Shown here: positions 17,249 to 25,901 of the stretch, piece after piece
How the letters are laid out: every line of letters starts with the position of its first letter
How positions within the stretch are numbered: the stretch's first letter is position 1
NCBI GenBank assembly: GCA_963921335.3
Contig: CAWUFC020000001.1
Coordinates: forward strand, 1,922,001-1,986,000
DNA: 64,000 bases
Direction of reading: 5' to 3'
Source: CAWUFC02 sp963921335
GTDB taxonomy: Bacteria; Pseudomonadota; Gammaproteobacteria; Pseudomonadales; Halieaceae
Translations under genes and position numbers: made by a program
Notes under the pieces: model-generated
Seen by the model: the letters and a program-made list of their open reading frames with translations, nothing else
Databases searched by the model: none
What the model was told of the DNA's origin: nothing

Positions 17249-18445
17249 TTACGCTGCAATCAGGCGTACCGGCATGTCTTTAAATCCGTTGACCATATTC
17301 GAGCGGATATATTTGGGTTCGCCAGTCATCTCGATGCCAGCGAAGTGGGCGAAAAACTCTTCCAGGAATATGCGCGCTTCCATTCTCGCCAGGTTGGCAC
17401 CCAGGCAAAGGTGTATGCCGTGTCCAAACGACATATGCGGGTTGGGATCGCGGGCAATATTGAATGTCATGGGGTCGTCAAAGACCTCTTCATCAAAGTT
17501 GGCGGAGCTGTAAAGCATCACCACTTTGTCACCCTCGGCAATTTTTTGCCCGCGGATTTCGGTGTCGCGCAGGGCTGTGCGGCGGAAGTAGTGCAGGGGA
17601 CAGCTCCAGCGCAGCATTTCTTCTACCGCTAAAGGAATTTGATCGGGATTGTTTTTCAGGCGCTGGTAGAGCTCGGGCTGTTTCATCAGCTCGTGCATGC
17701 CCGAACAAATCAACCCGCGCGTGGTCTCGTTGCCAGCCACTGTGATCTGTATAAACAGGGAGGCGAACTCAGCCTCGTCCACCAGGTGCCCATCGACCTC
17801 CTGGGTAGTGAGCAGGGTAATCAGGTCGCCGCCGCCTTTACCTTTGCGCTCACAGGCCAGTTCGAAGCCATAGGTACCCATGGCCACAGAGGCCTGGTTG
17901 ACCTCTTCAGGTGTGCCGCCAAGATCGGGGTCTGAGGCAGAGGTTTGCATGTCGGACCAGTCGCGAATCTGGCGCCACATGTCTTCGGGAATTTCCAGCA
18001 TGGAGCAAATCACTGCAGTCGGCAGATCGCCGGCAAGGGATTCAACGAAATTAACTTCGCTGATGTCGCGAGCGGCACTCATAATGCCTCGAGTCAGTTC
18101 CCGCACCTTCGGCTCCAGTCCCGCCAGCATTTTTGAAGTAAAGCGCGTGATCACCGCGCGGCGAATAGGACCGTGGTTGGGCGGGTCCATGCCCAGCAGC
18201 TGACCCTGGGCCATGCCGAGTATGTCTTCGGGTAAGTCGTCTACCAGCACAAACCCTTTCTGGGCGGAGAAGGTCTTGTTGTCACGGCTGACCTCCATCA
18301 CGTCTGCATGTTTGCTCAAGGCCCAGTAGCCCCCGCCCTCGGGGTGTGCATGCCAGTGCACCGGGTCATTGGCGCGCAGCCAGGCAAACTGCTCGTGGGG
18401 AATACCCTGCAGATAGTTGTCGGGGTTATACGCGTCGATCTGCAT
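17249..18445 (-). CDS. Cytochrome P450, resembling CYP125/linalool-type enzymes
   Basis: A 398-residue P450. The I-helix is ITVAGNETTRGLI, the K-helix E-E-M-L-R, and the haem loop FGHGIHLCLGANLARMEAR (Cys347). The C-terminal RSNMVNGFKDMPVRL closely resembles endings in the cholesterol side-chain (CYP125) and linalool 8-monooxygenase groups, which oxidise terminal methyl groups of isoprenoid chains. I call this resemblance only. It starts 16 bases after the TetR stop and is followed 14 bases later by the SDR, so cotranscription from the TetR promoter is likely. Confidence 0.92.
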   Translation of the reverse strand: MQIDAYNPDNYLQGIPHEQFAWLRANDPVHWHAHPEGGGYWALSKHADVMEVSRDNKTFSAQKGFVLVDDLPEDILGMAQGQLLGMDPPNHGPIRRAVITRFTSKMLAGLEPKVRELTRGIMSAARDISEVNFVESLAGDLPTAVICSMLEIPEDMWRQIRDWSDMQTSASDPDLGGTPEEVNQASVAMGTYGFELACERKGKGGGDLITLLTTQEVDGHLVDEAEFASLFIQITVAGNETTRGLICSGMHELMKQPELYQRLKNNPDQIPLAVEEMLRWSCPLHYFRRTALRDTEIRGQKIAEGDKVVMLYSSANFDEEVFDDPMTFNIARDPNPHMSFGHGIHLCLGANLARMEARIFLEEFFAHFAGIEMTGEPKYIRSNMVNGFKDMPVRLIAA

Positions 18446-18461
18446 GGCTTTATCCTTTTGT

Positions 18462-19094
18462 TTAATTGCCTTTGAGAATGTGGGTGAAGAGGTCGCGAGC
18501 TTCTTCCAGTTTGTCGTACAGGGGAAACGTCGGATCCAGCGCCCATTGCACCATCATGTTGTTGAAAGTGCCCATCACCATCTCAGAGAGAATATCGGCG
18601 GAGAATCGACCGCTCAAGTCGCCGTTTTCAATGCCTGCCTGGAAGACCTCGCGAAACTGGTCCTGCAAGGAATAGCTGAGATCGTGCAGGTGGTTGTCGT
18701 CGCCTTCGCCACCGGCCGGGGTGATCAACAATAACTGACGGTCGATTTCCGTATAGTCGGCAATGTTCTTCTCGATGTAGTCGATCATGGCGCTGATGCG
18801 ATCGGCAGTGTCGAGGTGGGCGTCCATGACTTGCTGTACCAGTCCCGAGGCGGTGGTTTGCACACGGCTTCTGCTCAGCTCCCTCAGCAACGCCTGTTTG
18901 TCGGGGTAGTAACCGTAGAAGGTGCGTCGCGCCACATCCGCGGCCACGCAGATCTGCTCAATGCTGGTATCGCGTATGCCCTGATCGCGAAACAGAACGT
19001 AGGCCGCGTCCTGTATGCGGTTGCGTATTTCCTGCTTGCGTTTCTCCCTGCGGCTGGTTTCCGGGGGAGAGTCCAACTGTTCAGTCGCGTCCAT
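18462..19094 (-). CDS. TetR-family transcriptional regulator
   Basis: A 210-residue TetR-type repressor. The helix-turn-helix domain spans about residues 22-68 (YVLFRDQGIRDTSIEQICVA then DVARRTFYGYYPDKQALLRE). It is the first gene of the likely TetR-P450-SDR-P450 operon and is divergent from the amidohydrolase-Rieske operon. The 117-base shared intergenic region contains a perfect 7-base inverted repeat, so it likely controls both directions. Ligand unknown. Confidence 0.9.
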   Translation of the reverse strand: MDATEQLDSPPETSRREKRKQEIRNRIQDAAYVLFRDQGIRDTSIEQICVAADVARRTFYGYYPDKQALLRELSRSRVQTTASGLVQQVMDAHLDTADRISAMIDYIEKNIADYTEIDRQLLLITPAGGEGDDNHLHDLSYSLQDQFREVFQAGIENGDLSGRFSADILSEMVMGTFNNMMVQWALDPTFPLYDKLEEARDLFTHILKGN

Positions 19095-19156
19095 TAAATC
19101 GTTGTCAGGTTATTGCATTGGCGAAACGTATAGTCTATAAAAGTATACATCTGAGC

Positions 19157-19185
19157 ACAAATGCTCATTTGTATCCCTTTATAAT
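19157..19185 (+). promoter_or_regulatory. Divergent TetR operator and -10 box
   Basis: ACAAATGCTCATTTGT (19157-19172) is a perfect inverted repeat with 7-base arms and a CT centre, a typical TetR operator shape. A perfect -10 box TATAAT follows at 19180-19185, facing the amidohydrolase gene. The expected -35 position falls inside the palindrome and matches the consensus poorly, so bound repressor would cover it. A further imperfect palindrome (TATAG/TATAAAAGTATAC) lies just upstream. Confidence 0.7.
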
Positions 19186-19211
19186 GCGCAGGAATAACCG
19201 CAGGAGCCCTT

Positions 19212-20423
19212 ATGTCTGAGCGTATGATTGTGGTGTCTTCGGACTGTCACGCCGGTCTTCACATCGCTGATTACAAGCCCTACGTGGAGGAAAAGTTTCA
19301 CGAAATCTTCGATATGGCAGTGCCCATCACTATCGAAATGTCCAACAAGGCCTCAGAGAGTTTCCTGATCAAAGAGGTGAACGATGAGTGGCGCAAAGGC
19401 ATTGAAGAGCGCCTCACCGGAGCCTGGGACATCAAGCAGCGCACCATGATGCTGGACGAAGATGGCATTGCAGCAGAAATTATCTTCCCTGACGGCATCA
19501 CCGAGGTGAATACACCGCCTTTCGGAGCAGGGCTGTCCATGCCGACCAAGGATATGACTTCAGAGATTCAGTGGGCGGGCGCCATGGCCCATAACCGCTG
19601 GCTGGCCGAGTTCTGCGCCAACGATCCCAAGCGGCACTTTGGCGTCGCCATTATTCCGCTGCTGTGGGATGTGGACCTGGCGATTGAGAACCTGCGCTGG
19701 TGCTATGACAACGGTTTCCGCCACTGCATGATTCCGGTGCAGCATCACGAATTCCCCGGCTATAACCACACGCGTTATCACCCTTTCTGGGAAGCCTGTG
19801 AGAGCCTGGGTGTGATGGTGCATTTCCACTCTGGCCCCGGTTCGCAAGTGGATTGCTTTGGCCCTGATTGGCCGGCCGAAGATGCCAGCGACTACGTGGG
19901 CGCTATGGGCCTGTATGTGTCCGAAGTGATGTGGTGGCTGTATCGCCCAATTGCTTTCATGATCTGGGGCGGTGTGTTTGAGAAGTTTCCCAAGCTGCGC
20001 ACCTGTATCACTGAAGGTGGCACCCAGTGGATGTTGCAGCCCTGGTTACGCATGCTGGACTTCCATGCCACTGAAGGCCCTGAATCCGCAAAAATGGGTG
20101 ATTTCCGCGCCCACCTGAGCCTGATGCCTTCTGAATACTTCAAACGCAATGTCGGTGTTGGTGCCAGCTGTGCCAAGCGCGCCGATATTGAGGTGGCAAA
20201 TTTCCTTGGCAAAGACAAGCTGATGTGGGGCAGTGATTACCCGCATCCCGAGGGCACCTGGCCGCACACGCGGGCACGTCTCACTGAGGAATTCAGCGGT
20301 CTGGAAGAAGCTGAACTGCGCAAGCTGATGGGTGAGAACGCCATGGCCTGGTACGGCATGTCCAAAGACGATCTGCAGCCTATTGCCGATCGTATTGGCC
20401 CCACTTACTCGCAGTTTCAATAA
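19212..20423 (+). CDS. Amidohydrolase (PF04909 type, ACMSD-like)
   Basis: A 403-residue metal-dependent hydrolase of the amidohydrolase-2 family, which includes decarboxylases and C-C or lactone hydrolases. VSSDCHAGLH near the start supplies a D-x-H in place of the classical H-x-H, MVHFHSGPG near residue 200 a second metal His, and MWGSDYPHPEGTWP near 345 the catalytic Asp. Such D-x-H members are common in aromatic and terpenoid clusters. First gene of a four-gene operon with a Rieske oxygenase 12 bases downstream, under the TetR operator. Reaction not predictable. Confidence 0.85.
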   Translation: MSERMIVVSSDCHAGLHIADYKPYVEEKFHEIFDMAVPITIEMSNKASESFLIKEVNDEWRKGIEERLTGAWDIKQRTMMLDEDGIAAEIIFPDGITEVNTPPFGAGLSMPTKDMTSEIQWAGAMAHNRWLAEFCANDPKRHFGVAIIPLLWDVDLAIENLRWCYDNGFRHCMIPVQHHEFPGYNHTRYHPFWEACESLGVMVHFHSGPGSQVDCFGPDWPAEDASDYVGAMGLYVSEVMWWLYRPIAFMIWGGVFEKFPKLRTCITEGGTQWMLQPWLRMLDFHATEGPESAKMGDFRAHLSLMPSEYFKRNVGVGASCAKRADIEVANFLGKDKLMWGSDYPHPEGTWPHTRARLTEEFSGLEEAELRKLMGENAMAWYGMSKDDLQPIADRIGPTYSQFQ

Positions 20424-20435
20424 GGAGTTTTAGCA

Positions 20436-21380
20436 ATGAGCCTTGGTGTTTGTGAATCCAAAACCCAGGAAGGCCCGACGTTTCCGATCGGCTGGTTCTC
20501 GGTGTTTCGCTCCCGTGATCTTGGTGTTGGCCAGGTCGAGCGGGTGATTGCCTTTGATCGCGAGCTGGCCCTGTTCAGAACGCGTTCCGGCAAAGCAGTG
20601 GTGACCGATGCCTTCTGCCCACACCTGGGTGCACACCTGGGGGTGGAAGGTCGTGTCTATGGTGAAACTATTCGCTGCCCATTTCACGGCTGGAAGTTTG
20701 ATGCGTCCGGTGACTGCGTCGAAATTCCCTACTGCGAAGATATTCCCGAGCGGGCCAAGGTGCGCTCCTGGCATGTCAGCGAGACCAATGGCGACATCAT
20801 GGTCTGGTACCACCCGGAAGAGGAAGCGCCGGCCTGGGAAGTTCCCGAATTGTCGGAACTATCCAGTGATGAGTGGTCAGAGCCGCAGGTCTGGGAATTT
20901 ACCGTACCCAACCACGTGCAGAACATTGCAGAAAATACCTGTGACCCGGAGCACTTCCAGTATGTACACCGCATGCAGGACACGCCGCCACAGACGGTAG
21001 AGATTGCCGAGGACGGCCGCGTGCTCAGCATGATTGCTGACGCCAGCAATGCCGAGTTCCCCAATACCCTGCATGCCACCATGCATAACCCGGGCCTGGC
21101 CATCGTGCGCACGGTTTACGGTGAAGGTGCCGAGATGCTGGTGTATTCCACTGCACAGCCGACGACCCTCAATGAAACCCACCTGCGCTGGACGCTGACC
21201 GTGCGCAAGGAAATTATCGATCTGGTCGGTGATGACGTGATGCGCGGCATCAAGGAAGGCATCAACGACGATATGCCGATCTGGCGTCACAAGATTTACC
21301 GTGAAAAACCCATTTTCTGTAAAGGAGACACCTCATTGGTGGGCTTCCGCAAATGGGTCAAACAGTTCTATCTCGATTAA
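20436..21380 (+). CDS. Rieske non-haem iron oxygenase, KshA/Neverland-like
   Basis: A 314-residue Rieske oxygenase component. The [2Fe-2S] ligands are in CPHLGAHLGVEG and CPFHGWKFDASG (residues 64-92). The mononuclear iron site is likely in AENTCDPEHFQYVH, giving Asp/His/His. The short single-subunit form resembles 3-ketosteroid 9alpha-hydroxylase and cholesterol 7-desaturase relatives more than ring-hydroxylating dioxygenases of simple aromatics. A clear AAGGAG precedes the ATG. No reductase is encoded near. Likely role: hydroxylation or desaturation of a polycyclic or terpenoid substrate (inference). Confidence 0.88.
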   Translation: MSLGVCESKTQEGPTFPIGWFSVFRSRDLGVGQVERVIAFDRELALFRTRSGKAVVTDAFCPHLGAHLGVEGRVYGETIRCPFHGWKFDASGDCVEIPYCEDIPERAKVRSWHVSETNGDIMVWYHPEEEAPAWEVPELSELSSDEWSEPQVWEFTVPNHVQNIAENTCDPEHFQYVHRMQDTPPQTVEIAEDGRVLSMIADASNAEFPNTLHATMHNPGLAIVRTVYGEGAEMLVYSTAQPTTLNETHLRWTLTVRKEIIDLVGDDVMRGIKEGINDDMPIWRHKIYREKPIFCKGDTSLVGFRKWVKQFYLD

Positions 21381-21426
21381 GCCCACTTTCTAAATCATCT
21401 ATAACGACAGCAACAGGAAACAACCC

Positions 21427-22203
21427 ATGACTGACATTCAAGGCAACACTGGCGACATCCTCAATTGGCCCATGCTGAAGATCAAGTACCGTACTGATGC
21501 GGACAAGATCGCTGCACTGCTGCCGCCCGGCATCGAGCCAGGCGCCGAGCCCAATGTAAACCTGACCATCTACAATTTCCCGGTACCCAATATCCCCGAG
21601 TACGGCATCGTCACCACGGTTGACGCCGACTACGACGGCATGGCCGGTGAGTACACCCTGGGTTACGGCATTGACCAGGAGTCAGCGATCTTTATCAGCC
21701 AGGAGCGAAATGGTCAGCCCAAGTATCCCTGTGAGACCACCTACTATCGCTTCATGGACCAGGTCGTGGCCCGTTGCACGCACCAGGGTTACACCTTCGT
21801 TGAGTTCAATGGCACCAACACCGGCGAGAACGAGCCGATGGATGATGAGCCCTGGGTACAGAACGAGTGGTGGATCAAGAGCTCTCGCGCAGTCAGCGTT
21901 GCCGGTGAGGTACCTGGCTATGACTTCCCACCTCATGTCGTACATGTGCAGAGCACCTATGGCACCCAGCGTCGCGAAAAGGTCGAAGGTGAACTGATCC
22001 TGCGTGACAGCCCCTGGGATCCGCTGGCCAGCAAGCTGCCCATGACTGAGTATGTCGGTGGGCACCTGTGGTGGCCGATTTTCCAGGACCGCTCTATCAA
22101 ACTCGCGGGCAAACTGGACGAAGAGGGCTTTGCACCTTTCGCGGATGTGATTTCCGGCTCTCGCTGGCCTGGTGTGAACGGCGCGCCTGCTGAGCTCGCT
22201 TAA
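21427..22203 (+). CDS. Acetoacetate decarboxylase-like fold protein
   Basis: A 258-residue protein of the acetoacetate decarboxylase (ADC) fold. The start LKIKYRTDADKIAALLPPGIEP and the central FISQERNGQPKYPCETTYYR match the ADC pattern, where a Lys forms a Schiff base; the K in QPKYPCE is a candidate. Many ADC-like proteins are not decarboxylases but aldolase/dehydratases or unknown. It follows the Rieske gene by 46 bases and precedes an SDR, so it probably handles a ketone or keto acid in the same pathway. Confidence 0.78.
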   Translation: MTDIQGNTGDILNWPMLKIKYRTDADKIAALLPPGIEPGAEPNVNLTIYNFPVPNIPEYGIVTTVDADYDGMAGEYTLGYGIDQESAIFISQERNGQPKYPCETTYYRFMDQVVARCTHQGYTFVEFNGTNTGENEPMDDEPWVQNEWWIKSSRAVSVAGEVPGYDFPPHVVHVQSTYGTQRREKVEGELILRDSPWDPLASKLPMTEYVGGHLWWPIFQDRSIKLAGKLDEEGFAPFADVISGSRWPGVNGAPAELA

Positions 22204-22230
22204 AGGCACGTCTTACCAAGAGAGATACAC

Positions 22231-23118
22231 ATGAAAGATTTTACCGATAAGGTCGCCATCATCACTGGTGGCGCCAGCGGTGTCGGCCGCTCGCTCGCTT
22301 TTGCCTTTGGTCGCCGCGGCGCCAAAATTGTAGTGGGTGACGTGGACAAGGCGGCAATGGAGACCATTGCTGCCGATCTTGTCGCTGAGGGTATTACGGC
22401 GCTGGTCGAGCACTGCGATGTGACTTCACGTGACAGCCTGGCGAGCGTGCGCGATAAAGCGCTTGCGGAGTTTGGTGCCATTCACCTGGTGTTTGCCAAT
22501 GCGGGCATTGGCGCGGGTGAATCCGGCAATATGTGGGAATACGCTGAGACCGATTGGCAGTGGACCATGAACGTGAATATGTGGGGGGCCATTAACTCCA
22601 TCTACGAGTTCATGCCAACACTGGTGGAGCAGGGTGAGGAAGCGCACTTTGTCATCACTGGCTCCGGTAACGGCGCCATGATCGTGCTGCCAGATTGCCC
22701 GGTTTACACCGCCAGCAAGGCTGCGGTGCAGTCGATTACCGAAAACCTGCACTTCCAGTGTCAGGCTCAGCAGCTGCCGGTGAAGGTGTCTGCCTTGTTC
22801 CCCGGCCCCTATGTCGTCGATACAGGTCTGTTCAATTCCGGCCGGGTTCGCCCGGAAGAGCTGAAAAAGGACTTTTCGGGAGAGGGTAACGAAACCGGCA
22901 TCAACTCTGTCGATGATATGAAGAAGATGGCTGCCGAATTTGGTATCGAAATGCAGGTGACGCATCCGGATGAGGTAGCGGAGACGGCGATAGAGGGCAT
23001 AGAGAAGGACGCCTTCTGGTTGCTGAAAACCTCACCGGAAACTGAAGAGAAGATTCGCGCCCGTGCGGATATGATCCTCAACAAAACTCAACCTGTGCCC
23101 CCGATGGCAGGTGCCTGA
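22231..23118 (+). CDS. Short-chain dehydrogenase/reductase
   Basis: A 295-residue SDR. The cofactor loop is TGGASGVGRSLAF, NADP preference is hinted by GRRGAK, and the active site is ITGSGNG with YTASK. It is longer than the classical 250 residues, with an extra segment around residues 195-250. It ends the amidohydrolase-Rieske-ADC-SDR operon, and a stem-loop and rho-independent terminator follow directly. Substrate unknown. Confidence 0.92.
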   Translation: MKDFTDKVAIITGGASGVGRSLAFAFGRRGAKIVVGDVDKAAMETIAADLVAEGITALVEHCDVTSRDSLASVRDKALAEFGAIHLVFANAGIGAGESGNMWEYAETDWQWTMNVNMWGAINSIYEFMPTLVEQGEEAHFVITGSGNGAMIVLPDCPVYTASKAAVQSITENLHFQCQAQQLPVKVSALFPGPYVVDTGLFNSGRVRPEELKKDFSGEGNETGINSVDDMKKMAAEFGIEMQVTHPDEVAETAIEGIEKDAFWLLKTSPETEEKIRARADMILNKTQPVPPMAGA

Positions 23119-23176
23119 CAGACAGTGACTGTCTGATAGCTCGAGATGATTAACCCGGCATTCGCCGGGTTTTTTT
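23119..23176 (+). terminator. Rho-independent terminator with a preceding hairpin
   Basis: CAGACAG-TGA-CTGTCTG (23119-23135) forms a first stem. The main terminator is AACCCGGC-ATTC-GCCGGGTT (23152-23171) followed by five more Ts, an 8-base perfect stem with a T tail on the plus strand. It ends the SDR operon; the convergent asparaginase-domain gene stops right at its edge. Confidence 0.92.
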
Positions 23177-23657
23177 ATGAGGATTCGAAGCGGTTGGCGG
23201 CGACGTTTTTCTCGACCTTGTCGCCATCGAATACCTGGCCATTAATGGCGATGTAAACGCCTTCTGGCTTGCTCTGAACAGCGCCAATGGCGCAGCCGAT
23301 ATTGAAGATCGCGTCAGTTTCCCTGAAGGCTGCTGGCTGCATGGAGCCGGTAAGCACAATGGTTTTGCCGGCAATGTCTTGCAATGCCCTGGCAGTGGCG
23401 GCCATCCCGTCGGTGCCGTGGGTAATCAGTGCACATTCCTCGTCGGCGGCGATGACCCGCTCGCGAATCAGTGACCGGTCGGCATCGGTCATTACCAGGC
23501 TATCTTTGCGCATCAGTGATTCCACTGTGAACTCAAAGGTGGTGTTCATGCGATGCAGCAAATCTGCAATCACGGGCTCGCCGACCTCATATTCGCTCTT
23601 GGCGTCGAAGTAGATTTTGTCGATGGTGCCGCCGGTTGTAATGATGTGTAGTCGCAT
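23175..23657 (-). CDS. Asparaginase N-terminal-domain protein
   Basis: A 160-residue protein matching only the N-terminal domain of L-asparaginase. HIITTGGTIDK carries the first catalytic Thr and HGTDGMAATARAL the second Thr-Asp pair, with TGSMQPAAFRETDA also conserved. The usual enzyme is about 330 residues with a second domain that helps form the dimeric active site. Here the stop comes after VFDGDKVEKN, where the linker should begin. Free-standing versions of this length exist in other gammaproteobacteria as far as I recall, so it is probably not a fragment. Activity uncertain. Confidence 0.8.
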   Translation of the reverse strand: MRLHIITTGGTIDKIYFDAKSEYEVGEPVIADLLHRMNTTFEFTVESLMRKDSLVMTDADRSLIRERVIAADEECALITHGTDGMAATARALQDIAGKTIVLTGSMQPAAFRETDAIFNIGCAIGAVQSKPEGVYIAINGQVFDGDKVEKNVAANRFESS

Positions 23658-23666
23658 GGCGGCAGT

Positions 23667-24929
23667 TTAGTGGTTCTTCAGGCTGGCCGCCAAACGGAAA
23701 TAGAAAAACGAGGCGACCAGGCCGGTGCTGGTCATGATCACCAGTGACCAGGATACGGCATCCACACCGAGAGAGGGGGTGAGTCGGGTCGTGAGATCAC
23801 CCACGAGCAGCGGGCCCAGGCCCAGACCGATAAAGTTGCTGATCATGGACCAGCTGGCGGCCGCAGTAGCCCTATGGGAATCTGGCGCCAGGCTTTGCGC
23901 CAGAGACATGGTCACCGGCGCCCAGGTGGCTGCCAGCAGTGATTGAATAATGGAGAACATGAACCCGGCTGGCATGACCCCAAACAGGGTCTGTTCGGTG
24001 GGCCACAGGTAAAATGCGATTCCCAGTGGCACCATCAGCATGGCGGAGATGCCCGGTAGCCAGCCGTACCAGCGAAAATCTCGCCGCGCCATGCGATCAA
24101 CCACCATGGCGCCGCCGAGTGCGCCAATAGCGGTGGGGAGGGTGTTCAGAACAAAGTACCAGGTGCCCGCTTCGGCGGCGTTGAATTCATAAACCCGGCG
24201 CAGGAAGGTGGGTGTCCACATGGCCAGCCCCATGCTGGTGGTATTGATGGCACAGGCGGCTAATACCAGTAGAACGAAGGGTTTGTTCTTGAACAAAACC
24301 GACAGCACCGAGAGCAGGGGCTCCTCGCTGCTACTCTTGCCCGGCGCCGTGCGTTTATCGGCCACGGTCATCCAGAACAGGATAGCCAGCGCAATACCTG
24401 GTAAGCCCACGCTAATGAGTGCAAAGCGCCAGCCATAGTGTTCGCTGGCCCAGCCACCATAGATGACACCGAGGCCCAGCCCTGCAATAGCGCCCAGGGT
24501 TAAAACCGCCATCGCTGCAGAGCGTCTTTCAGGCTTCACGTACTCAGCAATCAGGGCATGCGAGGGCGGACTGCCTCCAGCTTCACCAATACCCACACCC
24601 ATGCGCGCAACGGCCAGCTGCATGAAATTTTGCGCCATGCCGCCAATTGCGGTCATCGCGCTCCAGCCGCCAAGGGCCAGAGCAATCATTTTGGGGCGCG
24701 ACCATTTATCGGCAATACGTGCCAGTGGTATCCCGGCGAGGAAATGTACCAACGCAAAGACAAAGCCAAGAATAAAGCCCATCTGGCGATCACTCAGTGC
24801 CAGATCCGCGCGGATGTCCTCAACCAATACCGACATGATGGTGCGGTCACAGGTATTGAATACAGCGACCAGAAAGATCATGACCAGTACGTAGCGAGTG
24901 TAGGCAGGATTGTTTTTGTTATTCCCCAT
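23667..24929 (-). CDS. MFS transporter, spinster-like
   Basis: A 420-residue major facilitator with 12 predicted helices. The N-terminus YTRYVLVMIFLVAVFNTCDR, the loop GIPLARIADKWSRPK, and GVGIGEAGGSPPSHALIAE match the bacterial spinster-like group linked to lipid, terpenoid or aromatic uptake. I start at ATG 24929; the open frame continues 91 codons upstream but that part overlaps the divergent lipoprotein gene antisense and has no membrane or family character. It lies 9 bases from the asparaginase-domain gene, same strand. Confidence 0.9.
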   Translation of the reverse strand: MGNNKNNPAYTRYVLVMIFLVAVFNTCDRTIMSVLVEDIRADLALSDRQMGFILGFVFALVHFLAGIPLARIADKWSRPKMIALALGGWSAMTAIGGMAQNFMQLAVARMGVGIGEAGGSPPSHALIAEYVKPERRSAAMAVLTLGAIAGLGLGVIYGGWASEHYGWRFALISVGLPGIALAILFWMTVADKRTAPGKSSSEEPLLSVLSVLFKNKPFVLLVLAACAINTTSMGLAMWTPTFLRRVYEFNAAEAGTWYFVLNTLPTAIGALGGAMVVDRMARRDFRWYGWLPGISAMLMVPLGIAFYLWPTEQTLFGVMPAGFMFSIIQSLLAATWAPVTMSLAQSLAPDSHRATAAASWSMISNFIGLGLGPLLVGDLTTRLTPSLGVDAVSWSLVIMTSTGLVASFFYFRLAASLKNH

Positions 24930-25019
24930 GGGCCCAGAATAGCGGTGCTGGCGGTCAAAATCATCAGCTTGTCGCTTCAGGTCATGTGGGCGCTGCGGCG
25001 CTGCTGTCACACTGTCCGG

Positions 25020-25862
25020 ATGAAAACATTGAAACTGACAATAGCGGCTCTTGCCCTTGTGCTGCTCAGTGGCTGCAGCGCCAGCATGCTCTACAACCAG
25101 ATAGCGCGCATTGCGCCCTGGTACGTGAGTGAGTATGTCACCCTCGATGAGGAGCAAAGCGCCCGCTTCCGTAGCGAGCTTGAGCAATTCCTCGAGTGGC
25201 ACCGCAGCGAAGAGCTGTCCACCTATGTGGTGCTGCTGGACAACGTGGAGCTGGATCTTTATAGCGAAGTGACCGCCGATACCATGTTGCGCTGGGAGTC
25301 GCAGTTCCGTGAAGCGGGAGAGCGTATGCAGGCGCGTGTGCTGGACTTGGCCATTTCAACTGGTGAAGGCCTCAGTGATGAACAGATGACTGAGTTCATG
25401 ACCTCCATGAAAGAGCGTCAATCGGAGATGGAAACCGATTATCTGGAGCTCTCGGACGAGGCGTTCAGGGAGTCTCTGGCAGAGGAAAGCGCCAGGCGAA
25501 TGAAGCCCTTTCTGGGCTCCTTGAACAATGCACAGAAGCAAAGACTGCAGCTCATGGCATCTGAAATGAAGCGCTTTGACAGCGTTTACCTGGCGCAGCG
25601 CCAGCACTATATGGCGCAGATGGAAGATGTGCTGCAGCGCGATGAAGGCTGGCAGCAGCGCGCACGGGAGCTGGTGCTGTCCTATGAGAGCAGCGAGTTG
25701 CCTGAATACCGTGAGCTCAATACCCACAATCGACCGATCATGTATGCGGCGGTGGCTGACGTGTTGAACATGCGCACAGAATCCCAGGATCGCAGGTTGC
25801 GGAAGAAGCTTAATGGTTGGCGCAAGCAGCTGGTTAAAATGCAAGAGGGTCGGCGCTGGTAG
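25020..25862 (+). CDS. DUF6279-type lipoprotein
   Basis: A 280-residue lipoprotein. MKTLKLTIAALALVLLSGC is a signal peptide with lipobox LSGC. The rest is mostly alpha-helical and charged (DEEQSARFRSELEQFLEWHR, EFMTSMKERQSEMETDYLEL), as in the DUF6279 group of gammaproteobacterial outer-membrane lipoproteins. The frame is open much further upstream, but the ATG at 25020 is fixed by the signal peptide. No function known. Confidence 0.8.
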   Translation: MKTLKLTIAALALVLLSGCSASMLYNQIARIAPWYVSEYVTLDEEQSARFRSELEQFLEWHRSEELSTYVVLLDNVELDLYSEVTADTMLRWESQFREAGERMQARVLDLAISTGEGLSDEQMTEFMTSMKERQSEMETDYLELSDEAFRESLAEESARRMKPFLGSLNNAQKQRLQLMASEMKRFDSVYLAQRQHYMAQMEDVLQRDEGWQQRARELVLSYESSELPEYRELNTHNRPIMYAAVADVLNMRTESQDRRLRKKLNGWRKQLVKMQEGRRW

Positions 25863-25901
25863 CAGATGCTAGACTGCGTGTCTTGAACAGGAATCAATGT
25901 C

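Noticed and set aside
23175..23657. Asparaginase-domain gene as a truncated pseudogene
   Set aside because: No remnant of the second domain lies downstream, the stop is beside a terminator, and one-domain versions appear to exist elsewhere.
24930..25202. 91-codon N-terminal extension of the MFS gene
   Set aside because: It is antisense to the lipoprotein signal peptide region and has no family match; the transporter begins normally at 24929.
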